Shown: one piece after another, positions 7,752 to 16,940 of the stretch
How positions within the stretch are numbered: position 1 is the stretch's first letter
Layout: each line of letters starts with the position of its first letter
Assembly: GCA_027490225.1 (NCBI GenBank)
Contig: JAIXYK010000008.1
Span: forward strand, 1 to 64,000
Direction of reading: 5' to 3'
Origin: Bacteroidota bacterium
Lineage (GTDB): Bacteria; Bacteroidota; Bacteroidia; M30B66
Length of the DNA: 64,000 nt
The notes under the pieces: generated by a model
Databases searched by the model: none
Told to the model about the DNA's origin: nothing
What the model saw: the letters and a program-made list of their open reading frames with translations, nothing else
Position numbers and translations under genes: made by a program

Positions 7752-10700
7752 ATGAAGAATTTAAGAATCATTTTTACTGTTGTTGCTTTCTTAGTACTTT
7801 CAGCAAGCACTTTTGCTCAAACTTATGTTTTAGGGCAAGGTGGAGCAACAATTAATAACGCATGTTCTGGAAATATTTTAGACCCAGGAGGAGCAGGAGA
7901 TTATACGAATAGCAATAACGTAACACAAACTTTCTGTTCGGGCACAGCAGATTGTATACAGTTAACAATAAATAGCTTTACAACTGAGGCTAGTTTTGAC
8001 TTTTTACGTGTATACGATGGAATAAACAATACCGCAGAGCCTCTATTAGAATATGCGGGTAACACTCCCCCAAGCGCTACAATAACTAGTACAACAGCAT
8101 CTGGAGGTTGTATTACCTTAAATTTCACTTCTGATGGTTCTGTAACAAATCCAGGTTTTGACTTAGGTATTCAATGTGTGCCATGTCCTATTGCACCAAC
8201 AGTTTTTGTTTTAGGCCAAGGCGCCCCTACAATTAATACTTGTAACGCAATAGTTAGAGATCCAGGTGGAGGAGCAAATTATCCAGATAATCAAAATGTT
8301 ACTCAAACTTTTTGTTCAGACAATGGGCAATGTGTTCAGTTTGCATTTGAGCAATTTCAAACGGAGACGGGTGCTGATATAGTTCGATTTTTTGATGGCC
8401 CTTCAGTTGCTTCACCTTTAATTGATGAACTATCAGGCTTTTTAGTTCCTGCTCCTATTACAAGTTCTATAGCATCTGGAGGTTGTTTAACAGTTCAGTT
8501 TAATTCTAACGCGTTTAATAATAATTCAGGTTTCAAAGCAAATTTAACTTGTGTTCCTTGCCCGGCTCCAGCTGAACCTTATATTATACTTGGTCAAGGG
8601 GGGGCAACTATTAATACATGCGGAGCAACAATAACTGACCCAGGAGGAGCTCTTGATTATCCCAATTCATCATTAATAACTCAAACCTTTTGTTCGGGTG
8701 ACTTCCAATGTGTTAGATTTACATTTGATGAGTTTGAAACTGAAAGTGGAGTTGATTTGGTTAGGTTTTATGATGGTCCAACCACAGCTTCCCAATTATT
8801 AGCTGAATCTTCAGGATTTGCGGTTCCAAATGCCGTTACAAGTTCAACGGCTTCTGGAGGTTGTTTAACTGTTCAATTTTCTTCCAATGCATTTACCCAA
8901 GGAGCTGGATTTAGGGCTTCAATATCTTGCGTACCATGTCCACCACCACCACCGCCAGCAATTATTCTTGGTCAAGGTGGCGCAACAGTACAAACATGCG
9001 GAGATATTCTTCAAGACCCAGGAGGGTTAGGTAATTATGGAGATGATTTAAATATTACTCAAACTATATGTTCAGGTAATGCGCAGTGTATAAAGTTAAC
9101 ATTTACCGAGTTTCAAACTGAAACAGCATTAGACCGACTAACAATATATGATGGCCCCAATACCTCAGCCGATTTGTTAGGAATATTTTCAGGCTTTAAT
9201 TTACCTGTCCCAATAAGCAGCTCAACAGCATCTGGAGGTTGTATGACATTGGTTTTTACTTCGAATAATTCGTTTAATGATATAGGATTTCAGGCTACTA
9301 TTTCATGTGTTACTTGTGAAGAGCCAATTGAAATACCAACTGGATTATGCGGAGACGCTCAGCCTTTTTGTACTGACGCGCAGGGAGGACTTACTTTTCC
9401 AGCTGCAACTAATACAACTTCAGAGTTCTTTGATCCAGCTGATGGATCTAGTAATATTTGCTGCTTAGGAAGTACACCAAATCCGGCATGGTACTTTTTA
9501 AGAATAGAAGAAGCGGGTCCAATCGATTTGTTAATTACTTCAGGTTTTGATGTTGATTTTGCATGTTGGGGACCATTTACTGAAGCTCAATGGCAAGCAG
9601 GAGTTTGCGCAGAAGCAATGGATCCAAACCAATTGTGTAATGGTGGTTTAATGATTGATTGTAGCTATTCTGGCGCAGCAGTAGAAAATTGTAATATTCC
9701 TAATGGACAGGTTGGTGAATATTACATGTTGTTGTTGACAAATTTCTCAAATCAGGTTACCAATATTAATTTTACTCAGGATGGAGGAACAGGTTCTACA
9801 GATTGTAGTATTTTCTGCCAAGTAGATGCTCCTGCTTTACCAACTGTATGCGACCCTGTAACAAATACTTATACATTATCGGGTACTATTGAGCTTACTA
9901 ATCCTCCTACAACAGGAACGCTTACTTTAGCAAATTCATCGGGTGGCTTTACTATATTTAATGCACCATTTGCTAATTCAATTCCATACAATTATATAAA
10001 TTTATCTTCAAATGGAAATGCAGAGAATTTAAGTGTAGTGTTTTCTGATGATAATACATGTGCCGCAATTAGTAATTACATTGCACCGGTTTCTTGTTCA
10101 ACATGCCCTGTTACAGCAAGTGTTTCTGGCCCAGCTTGTATTGGTCAAAATGTAACTTTAACTGCTACAAATGTGGCTGGTGCTACATATTCTTGGTCGG
10201 GCCCTAATGGTTATACATCTAATGTTCAAAATCCGACACTTACTAATGTTGATTTAACAATGGCTGGAGTTTATACTGTAACAGCAAGTAATGCCGTTAA
10301 CGGATGTTCGAGTTTGGCATCTGCGAACGTATTTGTATTTGATACTCCTTTAACCCCTGTTGTTTCAAATAGTGGTCCTGTTTGTGAGGGAACTCCGTTG
10401 AATTTAACATGTCCTGCAGTGCCAGGTGCAATTTATGGATGGACAGGGCCTAATGGTTTTGTATCATCTCTTCAAAACCCAACAATTGCCGCGGCTTCTG
10501 CTGCCGCTGGTGGTGACTATCTCTGCACAGTAACAGTAAATTCTTGTCCAAGTTTAGAAGGAACGACTACCGCTATTGTTAATCCTTATCCAGCAAGTCC
10601 TGTTCCTGTAAGTAATGCACCTTTTTGTGCTGGCGGTGATTTAACAATTTCTATTGCTAATGTGCCAACAGCAACTTATGAATGGACTGGTCCTTTGGCC

Positions 10701-12377
10701 TATACATCAACAAATGAAGACATTACAATAACAGCAGCAACAGCAGCTAATTCTGGGAATTATTCTGTGCGTTTACTCTTAAACGGTTGCTACAGTTTGC
10801 CTGCTAATATTGCAGTAGTAATTCATCCGATACCAGCAGCACCGGTTATTACTTCTAATACACCTGTTTGCGAAAATGCATTGTTACAATTAACTGGACC
10901 TTCACCAACTCCAATTATAGGAACAACTTACAACTGGACAGGTATTAACTCATTTACTTCAACACTTCAATCCCCAAGTATTGCCTCAGCACAACTTGTA
11001 AACGATGGAGATTATTCTTTAACAGTAACTGAGAATAATTGCACATCAGCGCCTACTACTCTAACAATGGTAGTTATTCCATTGCCAACACCCAATGCTG
11101 GATTAGATGTTACAACCTGCTCAAATCAACCTATAACTATTGGTTCTGCAGCAATACCTGGTCTGTCTTATTCCTGGACTCCCGCTGATGTAGGAATTGA
11201 AACAGCTTTATTAAATACTTCTAATCCAATATCTCTTATATCTAACTTATCTGACATTCCTAGAATTGATACTTACATATTAACAGTTTCAGACCAGGGG
11301 TGTAGTAGAAAAGATACAGTTAATGTCACTACAAATCCACAACCAATTGCTTCTTTTATAGTTCCTGATCCACAATGTTTTAAAGGAAATTCTTTTGATT
11401 TTGAAGCAGATGGAACATACGGTGCCAATGCAACTTTTGAATGGAGATTTGGTGCTTGGGCTAGTCCAGATACTTCAATTTTGGAGAATCAGTCGGGTGT
11501 TAGTTTTAATTCTACAGGATTGCAAATGGTTTCGCTCACAATTACTGAAAACGGGTGTGAAAGCAATACTTACATAGCTCCTGTAACTGTCTATAAAATG
11601 CCGGTAGCTAACTTTACTGCTGACTATTTTGTTGGTTGTGATCCTAAAGTTATCAATTTTACAAACCTTACGGAATCTGATGATCCTATTAAATCTCGTG
11701 TTTGGGACTTTGGTAATGAAAAAACTTCTAATCTCCAGAATCCTGGTGTTTTATATAATGATCCAGGTGTATTTGATGTTTCTTTAACAGTAACTACAGA
11801 AAGAGGTTGTCAAGATGTTTATTTGATACCAGAGATGATTTTAATTCATCCAACCCCAACTGCAGATTTTCAGATAGATCCTCCTTTAGTAAATATCGTT
11901 AAACCGATTACAAACTTTAATGACCTTTCAACAGGAGGAGATGAAGTGAGTTATATCATTATTGGTTATGATACAATATTCCAAACCAATCCAAGAGTAA
12001 CGTTACCTGACAGTGGAGTTTATGATGTACGTCAAATAGTTACCACTGCATTAGGTTGTCGCGATTCTGTAGTGAAACAAGTTGTAGTAGAGCTAGGATA
12101 TAAACTATATTTACCTACAGCCTTTACTCCTAATAATGATGGATATAATGACAGATTTCAAGTGTATGGAGAAGACGTTTCAGAAATCACCATTTTAATT
12201 TATAACAGATGGGGACAATTGATGTACACATCTTATGATATGGATAATGGTTGGGATGGAAAAGTAAGGTTAAAAGAAGAACCTGCTCCAGGTGGAGTTT
12301 ATGTTTATAAAATTAAAGCCATTCATAAAGATGGTTTGAATACTAATTATGAAGGCATTGTAACCTTGTTAAGATAG
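7752..12377 (+). CDS. Giant secreted CUB/Ig/PKD protein with T9SS-type C-terminus
   Basis: A 1,541-residue cell-surface or secreted protein. ATG 7752 begins a typical signal peptide (MKNLRIIFTVVAFLVLSAST); ATG 7746 would add two residues. Four tandem CUB-like modules of about 127 residues start near nucleotides 7820, 8200, 8578 and 8960. Each has LGQG-x-x-T, a DPGG motif, TFCS, a Y/F-DGP segment and an ASGGC motif, with paired cysteines. A cysteine-rich segment follows, then several Ig-like modules with the pattern Y-x-W-(S/T)-G-P-N-G-(F/Y), PKD domains with FGN, and the gliding-motility C-terminal module (YLPTAFTPNNDGYNDRF ... YNRWGQLMYTS). The C-terminal signal implies export by the type IX system. 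Adhesion or polymer binding is likely but not shown. A strong terminator follows. Confidence 0.9.
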   Translation: MKNLRIIFTVVAFLVLSASTFAQTYVLGQGGATINNACSGNILDPGGAGDYTNSNNVTQTFCSGTADCIQLTINSFTTEASFDFLRVYDGINNTAEPLLEYAGNTPPSATITSTTASGGCITLNFTSDGSVTNPGFDLGIQCVPCPIAPTVFVLGQGAPTINTCNAIVRDPGGGANYPDNQNVTQTFCSDNGQCVQFAFEQFQTETGADIVRFFDGPSVASPLIDELSGFLVPAPITSSIASGGCLTVQFNSNAFNNNSGFKANLTCVPCPAPAEPYIILGQGGATINTCGATITDPGGALDYPNSSLITQTFCSGDFQCVRFTFDEFETESGVDLVRFYDGPTTASQLLAESSGFAVPNAVTSSTASGGCLTVQFSSNAFTQGAGFRASISCVPCPPPPPPAIILGQGGATVQTCGDILQDPGGLGNYGDDLNITQTICSGNAQCIKLTFTEFQTETALDRLTIYDGPNTSADLLGIFSGFNLPVPISSSTASGGCMTLVFTSNNSFNDIGFQATISCVTCEEPIEIPTGLCGDAQPFCTDAQGGLTFPAATNTTSEFFDPADGSSNICCLGSTPNPAWYFLRIEEAGPIDLLITSGFDVDFACWGPFTEAQWQAGVCAEAMDPNQLCNGGLMIDCSYSGAAVENCNIPNGQVGEYYMLLLTNFSNQVTNINFTQDGGTGSTDCSIFCQVDAPALPTVCDPVTNTYTLSGTIELTNPPTTGTLTLANSSGGFTIFNAPFANSIPYNYINLSSNGNAENLSVVFSDDNTCAAISNYIAPVSCSTCPVTASVSGPACIGQNVTLTATNVAGATYSWSGPNGYTSNVQNPTLTNVDLTMAGVYTVTASNAVNGCSSLASANVFVFDTPLTPVVSNSGPVCEGTPLNLTCPAVPGAIYGWTGPNGFVSSLQNPTIAAASAAAGGDYLCTVTVNSCPSLEGTTTAIVNPYPASPVPVSNAPFCAGGDLTISIANVPTATYEWTGPLAYTSTNEDITITAATAANSGNYSVRLLLNGCYSLPANIAVVIHPIPAAPVITSNTPVCENALLQLTGPSPTPIIGTTYNWTGINSFTSTLQSPSIASAQLVNDGDYSLTVTENNCTSAPTTLTMVVIPLPTPNAGLDVTTCSNQPITIGSAAIPGLSYSWTPADVGIETALLNTSNPISLISNLSDIPRIDTYILTVSDQGCSRKDTVNVTTNPQPIASFIVPDPQCFKGNSFDFEADGTYGANATFEWRFGAWASPDTSILENQSGVSFNSTGLQMVSLTITENGCESNTYIAPVTVYKMPVANFTADYFVGCDPKVINFTNLTESDDPIKSRVWDFGNEKTSNLQNPGVLYNDPGVFDVSLTVTTERGCQDVYLIPEMILIHPTPTADFQIDPPLVNIVKPITNFNDLSTGGDEVSYIIIGYDTIFQTNPRVTLPDSGVYDVRQIVTTALGCRDSVVKQVVVELGYKLYLPTAFTPNNDGYNDRFQVYGEDVSEITILIYNRWGQLMYTSYDMDNGWDGKVRLKEEPAPGGVYVYKIKAIHKDGLNTNYEGIVTLLR

Positions 12378-12396
12378 TAAACATTAAAAGAAGAAT

Positions 12397-12431
12397 AAAG
12401 CCCTGTAAACTTCATTGATTTACAGGGCTTT
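12397..12431. terminator. Bidirectional terminator
   Basis: A perfect 13-bp stem, AAAGCCCTGTAAA at 12397-12409 and TTTACAGGGCTTT at 12419-12431, with a 9-nt loop and T-rich flanks on both sides. It separates the converging CUB protein and gpmI genes. Confidence 0.85.
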
Positions 12432-12433
12432 AT

Positions 12434-13939
12434 TTATATCAGAATATTCCCATTCATTATTGTAGGAACCTTAATTCCCATGAGCGTGAGAATAGTAGGG
12501 GCTAAGTCAGCCAGTTTTCCTTCTTTAATTTTATTGTAAGTATCATCAATTAAAATACAAGGGACAGGATTAGTAGTATGTGCAGTATTAGGAGTGCCAT
12601 CTTCATTAATTGCAAAATCGGCATTTCCATGATCTGCAATAATAATGGCAGAGTAATTCTTCGTTTTAAGTGCATTAAGTACACTTCCTAAGCAAGAATC
12701 TACTGTTTCTACTGCTTTAACTATTGCAGGAAAAACGCCTGTATGGCCAACCATATCAGCATTTGCGAAATTCAAACAAATAAAATCAGGTGTATTTTCT
12801 TTTATATCATTTATTACAGCATCTTTAATTCCTATTGCACTCATTTCAGGTTGTAAGTCATAAGTTGCAACTTTAGGCGAAGAAATCATGATGCGTCTTT
12901 CTCCTTCAAATGGTTGTTCATTTCCTCCCGAAAAGAAAAAAGTAACATGTGGATACTTTTCAGTTTCGGCAATTCTGAGTTGGGTTTTACCCGCTTTCGA
13001 TACAATTTCTCCTAATGTATCTGTAAGGTCATCTTTATGAAAAATTACATTAATGTTATGATAACTTTCATCATAAGTAGTCATAGTAACATAACGAAGA
13101 GGAATTGTATGCATTCCTTGTTCTTGCATATCTACTTGTGTTAAGACTTCTGTAATTTCTCTGCATCGGTCTGTTCTGTAATTGAAGCTTATAACAGCAT
13201 CTCCTTCTTTTATTTTCCCCTTTTCTTCTAAAGATATAGGCTGAATAAATTCATCTGTTTCTCCAATTTCATATCTATCTTGAATTGTAGAAATAATGTT
13301 GTTAGACTTTTCACCGTTTCCATATACCAATAAGTTATAAGCTACTTTTACTCTCTCCCAGCGTTTATCACGGTCCATGGCATAATATCTTCCAACAACA
13401 CTAGCTAGTTTACCTTTTGTCTTTTTTAAATGCTCCTGAAGCTGTTTAATAAAACCTAATCCACTCTTAGGGTCAGTATCTCTTCCGTCAGTGAAAGCAT
13501 GTACATAAAATTCGTTAATTCCATTTTCATTTGCCAATTCAATCAATCGGAACAGGTGTTTCTCAGAAGAATGAATGCAACCATCAGAAAGTAAGCCCAT
13601 TAAGTGGAGCGCCTTTCCGTTCTTTTTGCAGTATTCAAAAGTTTCAAGTAAGGTTGAATTTGAATCTAAAGTATGTTCTGAAATGGCAAGGTTTATTTTA
13701 ACGAGTTCCTGAAAAATTACTCTTCCTGCACCAATGTTTAGGTGGCCAACCTCTGAATTTCCCATTTGACCTTCAGGTAAACCGACTTCTAAACCAGAGG
13801 TTTTTAATGTGGAATATGGCTTACTCCTGTAAAGGTTATCCATTACAGGAGTATTTGCTGCAGCTATAGCATCTGAAGCTGTTCCATTTCCAATTCCCCA
13901 ACCGTCTAGAATTAGCAGGGCTACTTTTTTAGTTGACAT
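12434..13939 (-). CDS. gpmI: 2,3-bisphosphoglycerate-independent phosphoglycerate mutase
   Basis: A 501-residue metalloenzyme that interconverts 3- and 2-phosphoglycerate in glycolysis and gluconeogenesis using two Mn ions. The N-terminal LLILDGWGIG supplies a metal-binding Asp (residue 12). The phosphoserine nucleophile is Ser62 in GQMGNSEVGHLNIGAGR. HAFTDGRDTDP, YYAMDRD and the C-terminal ADHGN with TAHT complete the alkaline-phosphatase-fold site. Length is standard. It is the last gene of a six-gene leftward operon, and its start overlaps the upstream histidine kinase gene by 11 bases. Confidence 0.96.
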   Translation of the reverse strand: MSTKKVALLILDGWGIGNGTASDAIAAANTPVMDNLYRSKPYSTLKTSGLEVGLPEGQMGNSEVGHLNIGAGRVIFQELVKINLAISEHTLDSNSTLLETFEYCKKNGKALHLMGLLSDGCIHSSEKHLFRLIELANENGINEFYVHAFTDGRDTDPKSGLGFIKQLQEHLKKTKGKLASVVGRYYAMDRDKRWERVKVAYNLLVYGNGEKSNNIISTIQDRYEIGETDEFIQPISLEEKGKIKEGDAVISFNYRTDRCREITEVLTQVDMQEQGMHTIPLRYVTMTTYDESYHNINVIFHKDDLTDTLGEIVSKAGKTQLRIAETEKYPHVTFFFSGGNEQPFEGERRIMISSPKVATYDLQPEMSAIGIKDAVINDIKENTPDFICLNFANADMVGHTGVFPAIVKAVETVDSCLGSVLNALKTKNYSAIIIADHGNADFAINEDGTPNTAHTTNPVPCILIDDTYNKIKEGKLADLAPTILTLMGIKVPTIMNGNILI

Positions 13940-14897
13940 TCCAGTTGTTTTTAAATTTTATTTCAAAGATACTACCCTTTGGTTGATTATCGTAGATTGA
14001 TATTTTTCCGAAATGTTGATTCACAAGATATTTCACAATAAATAATCCAAGACCTGTTCCTTTTGTTTTTCTTGTTTCCTCGTTTCCTGAGCGATAAAAT
14101 TTATTGAAGACCATCTCTTTTTCTTCATCGGAAATACCAATGCCTTTATCAGAAATATTTATTAAAATCTGATGTTGGTCTGAACTAAGTTGTATGGCTA
14201 TTTCAGGATTTTCATCAGAGTATTTTATTGCATTTTCAAGTAAATTTAAAACAATAGATTTCATGGCTATTTCATCACAATTGAACATTACATTTTTTTG
14301 TATAGATTGATGAAATTTAATAGTTGGATGTATCGTATTTTGTTGTTCAGTTATATGAGAAATTAACTCAGAAATGTTGGTTTGATTTGCATGAATCGAA
14401 TAAATATGATTTTCAATTTGAGTAGCAATCAAAATATTTTCTACCATTTGATCTAAGCGAGTGGCCTCATTTTCGGCTCTTGAAATTAATTCAAGTTGCT
14501 TGTCTTTTGTTAATTCCCGCTTAATTAATGTTTGAAGCAACAATTTAACAGAAGCGATAGGTGATTTTAATTCGTGGGTAACTGATAAAAGGAAGTTTTT
14601 TTGTTGCATTGCAAGTTGAGTTTCCTTTTTAAATGATTTTCTTGTTTGAATCATTCCCCATGCAAGTAGAGAAAGGAAAACAACACCTTCACCCAAAATC
14701 ATTATTTTCTTTTTATTGAGCCGATCGATGTCGTTAGGAGTCTTTGAAATATAACTCCTCTCTGGTGAGGCGTTTTTTAAATTATAAAGTTCTGTGTTTA
14801 AATCATATAATAAATACGACCACCAACAAAACTGAAGCAGCACATAAATTACAAGAATATAAAAAATGAGCAAAGATTTAGGAATCTTTTGCGACAT
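13929..14897 (-). CDS. Membrane sensor histidine kinase, no adjacent response regulator
   Basis: A 322-residue sensor kinase. Two membrane segments (about residues 9-31 and 64-84) flank a short extracytoplasmic loop of some 30 residues. The HisKA domain has the phospho-acceptor His108 in LLSVTHELKSPIAS. The ATPase domain carries an N-box NLLENAIKY, G1 box DKGIGI and G2 box GTGLGLFIVKYL. The sensing loop is small, so it may sense within the membrane. No receiver protein is in the operon; the nearest is 40 kb away. It sits between a thioredoxin-like gene and gpmI and overlaps the latter, so it is presumably co-transcribed with the peptide transporters. The signal is unknown. Confidence 0.88.
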   Translation of the reverse strand: MSQKIPKSLLIFYILVIYVLLQFCWWSYLLYDLNTELYNLKNASPERSYISKTPNDIDRLNKKKIMILGEGVVFLSLLAWGMIQTRKSFKKETQLAMQQKNFLLSVTHELKSPIASVKLLLQTLIKRELTKDKQLELISRAENEATRLDQMVENILIATQIENHIYSIHANQTNISELISHITEQQNTIHPTIKFHQSIQKNVMFNCDEIAMKSIVLNLLENAIKYSDENPEIAIQLSSDQHQILINISDKGIGISDEEKEMVFNKFYRSGNEETRKTKGTGLGLFIVKYLVNQHFGKISIYDNQPKGSIFEIKFKNNWNVN

Positions 14898-14912
14898 GGC
14901 GAGAGAATTTAA

Positions 14913-15434
14913 CTAAAATGTGCTTACAAATTTAGTTTGATATTCCTGCCAAGAAAGGGAAGGATATGCCTTATCTCCAAAATATTTTAAAACAGGTTCT
15001 AATTCTTTTGCAGTTCTGTATCCTGGCACAGGACTAAGCATATTGAAATTTTCATCCAGAATTACAAAAGTTGGATAAGATAGTTTTCCTTGAAGCAGCT
15101 CAAAAGCAAGGTCGTGAGTACCGTTTCTTCCCCTGCTTGGATTCATATTATATGTAGTATCTGCTATTTTTATTGGACCTTCTTTTTCGGTGTTGAATTT
15201 TATACAATGGTAATTTTTGTTCATGTATTCCACCAATTTAGGCTCTAAGAAAGTGGAAACATCCATTTTTTTGCACCAGCCACACCAATCTGTGTATAAG
15301 TCAATAAAGATTTTCTTCTTCTCCACCTTATTCTTTGCAATGGCTTCTTCAAAACTTAACCATTTAATTTTATTGTCTTGAGATTTACACTCAGTAAATA
15401 AAAGGATAATGCATATAAAAAGTAGATTTTTCAT
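14913..15434 (-). CDS. Exported thioredoxin-like protein
   Basis: A 173-residue protein with a signal sequence (MKNLLFICIILLFTECKSQD). Cys16 could be a lipoprotein cysteine, though the preceding LFTE is not a classical lipobox. The thioredoxin fold has the active site DWCGWCKKMD (Cys51 and Cys54), followed by a region with YPTFVILDE that holds the cis-proline. The form is that of the thioredoxin_7/DUF255-like group. A role in periplasmic disulfide reduction or repair is likely. The start codon overlaps the last codon of the upstream POT transporter gene by four bases. Confidence 0.85.
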   Translation of the reverse strand: MKNLLFICIILLFTECKSQDNKIKWLSFEEAIAKNKVEKKKIFIDLYTDWCGWCKKMDVSTFLEPKLVEYMNKNYHCIKFNTEKEGPIKIADTTYNMNPSRGRNGTHDLAFELLQGKLSYPTFVILDENFNMLSPVPGYRTAKELEPVLKYFGDKAYPSLSWQEYQTKFVSTF

Positions 15435-16930
15435 TTTACGTCGCCCATTAATTTTTTAATAAGTGGAGTAAATATAATCAAAATTAATCCAGAGATTAGG
15501 GCATAAACAGCCAATTGATAATATCCTTCGGTATAGCCTTGCAATTTAGTTGTTAATGAGGCATTCTCATCGGGTGAAGACATTCCTGCTCCTAATAAAC
15601 CTGCAGCATATTGTCCATAAGCACTTGCCAAAAACCACATACCCATCATCATTCCAGAAAGACGTTTTGGAGACAATTTTGTCATGATTGATAAACCAAT
15701 GGGTGATAAGCAAAGCTCCCCGAAAGTGATGATTAAATAAGCTAAAGTGAAAATATTAAGTGAGGTTAATCCTTCTGAATTAGCGAAAAATTTAGTGTAA
15801 TAAAAAGTGTAAAAAGCTGCTGCTAAAAACAGAAAGCCCAAACCAAATTTAATTACAGTATTTGATTCTAATTTTCTCTTGGCCAATGCTAACCAAAGCA
15901 ATCCTAAAATTGGACTAAAAACTATTACAAATAAAGAGTTTGCGGTGTTATTTATTATATTCGGATTTATTTCAAAAAATAATAAGTTATGGAGCAAGTT
16001 ATCTTGTGCAAAAAGTGCTAATGAACCGCCACTTTGCTCAAAGAATGCCCAAAAAATAATGGAAAAAATAATGAAGACAAATGCAGCAAATAGTTTTTTC
16101 TGTGCTTTAAAGTCTTTTTCAAGAAAGGTTTCGTATAAGAAATAAAGTATTGCTAGGGGCCCGATTGTATACATGAAATAATCTGTATAATCGGTATTTT
16201 TAATCATTATAAAAATTAGAGGAATGCTAATTAATGATCCAATATAAACGGCAATTTCTCTTGCATTTCTTTTTGGTTTTGGGAGTTCAATTAAAGGCGA
16301 GTCTCCAATTGGGCCTAATGATTTTTTGGTTAACATAAAAGTTATTAATCCAATTATCATCACTATTGCAGCAGACAGGAATGAATAGCTCCAGCCAAAA
16401 TCTTTGCTGGTTCCTAAGTAAACACAAATAGCACCTCCCAAGAGTGCGCCTATGTTAATTCCTGAGTAAAATAAACCAAATCCAGCATCTCTTCTGCTAT
16501 CTCCTTCGTTGTATAATTCTCCAACCATTGAAGAAATATTAGGCTTAAAGAATCCTGTTCCAATAATTGATAATGTAATTCCTAAATAAAACATTTCTTG
16601 AGGGGAGAATGCAATTAACAAGTTGCCTAAAATCATTACGATTCCTCCGAAAACTAATGATTTTTTAAACCCTAAAATTTTATCTGCAAAAATTCCTCCT
16701 ATAAATGTAAAAGCGTACACAAAAGCTTGAATTGCGCCATATTTTAAATTTGCATCTTTATCAGATAAGGAAAGTCCTAAAACCTGGTCTGCCATAAAAA
16801 TGGTTAAAACACCGCGCATTCCATAGAAACAAAATCGCTCCCACATTTCTACTAAGAACAAATACCAAAGTTGTTTAGGGTATTTCCCTTCGAAGTTTCT
16901 TATTGAATCTAGCGTGATGTTTTGTTCCAT
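15431..16930 (-). CDS. POT/PTR family peptide:H+ symporter (third of three)
   Basis: A 499-residue inner-membrane protein with about 12 or more hydrophobic segments. The POT signature E-x-x-E-R-F reads EMWERFCFYGMRG in helix 1. The conserved helix-4 lysine region is GTGFFKPNISSMVGELY, and the helix-10 glutamate motif is FGELCLSPIGLS. POT transporters import di- and tripeptides with protons. It is 10 bases downstream of the second POT gene. The three copies differ clearly in sequence, so they are old paralogues and may divide peptide preferences. Confidence 0.93.
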   Translation of the reverse strand: MEQNITLDSIRNFEGKYPKQLWYLFLVEMWERFCFYGMRGVLTIFMADQVLGLSLSDKDANLKYGAIQAFVYAFTFIGGIFADKILGFKKSLVFGGIVMILGNLLIAFSPQEMFYLGITLSIIGTGFFKPNISSMVGELYNEGDSRRDAGFGLFYSGINIGALLGGAICVYLGTSKDFGWSYSFLSAAIVMIIGLITFMLTKKSLGPIGDSPLIELPKPKRNAREIAVYIGSLISIPLIFIMIKNTDYTDYFMYTIGPLAILYFLYETFLEKDFKAQKKLFAAFVFIIFSIIFWAFFEQSGGSLALFAQDNLLHNLLFFEINPNIINNTANSLFVIVFSPILGLLWLALAKRKLESNTVIKFGLGFLFLAAAFYTFYYTKFFANSEGLTSLNIFTLAYLIITFGELCLSPIGLSIMTKLSPKRLSGMMMGMWFLASAYGQYAAGLLGAGMSSPDENASLTTKLQGYTEGYYQLAVYALISGLILIIFTPLIKKLMGDVK

Positions 16931-16940
16931 GGTTCTAAGT

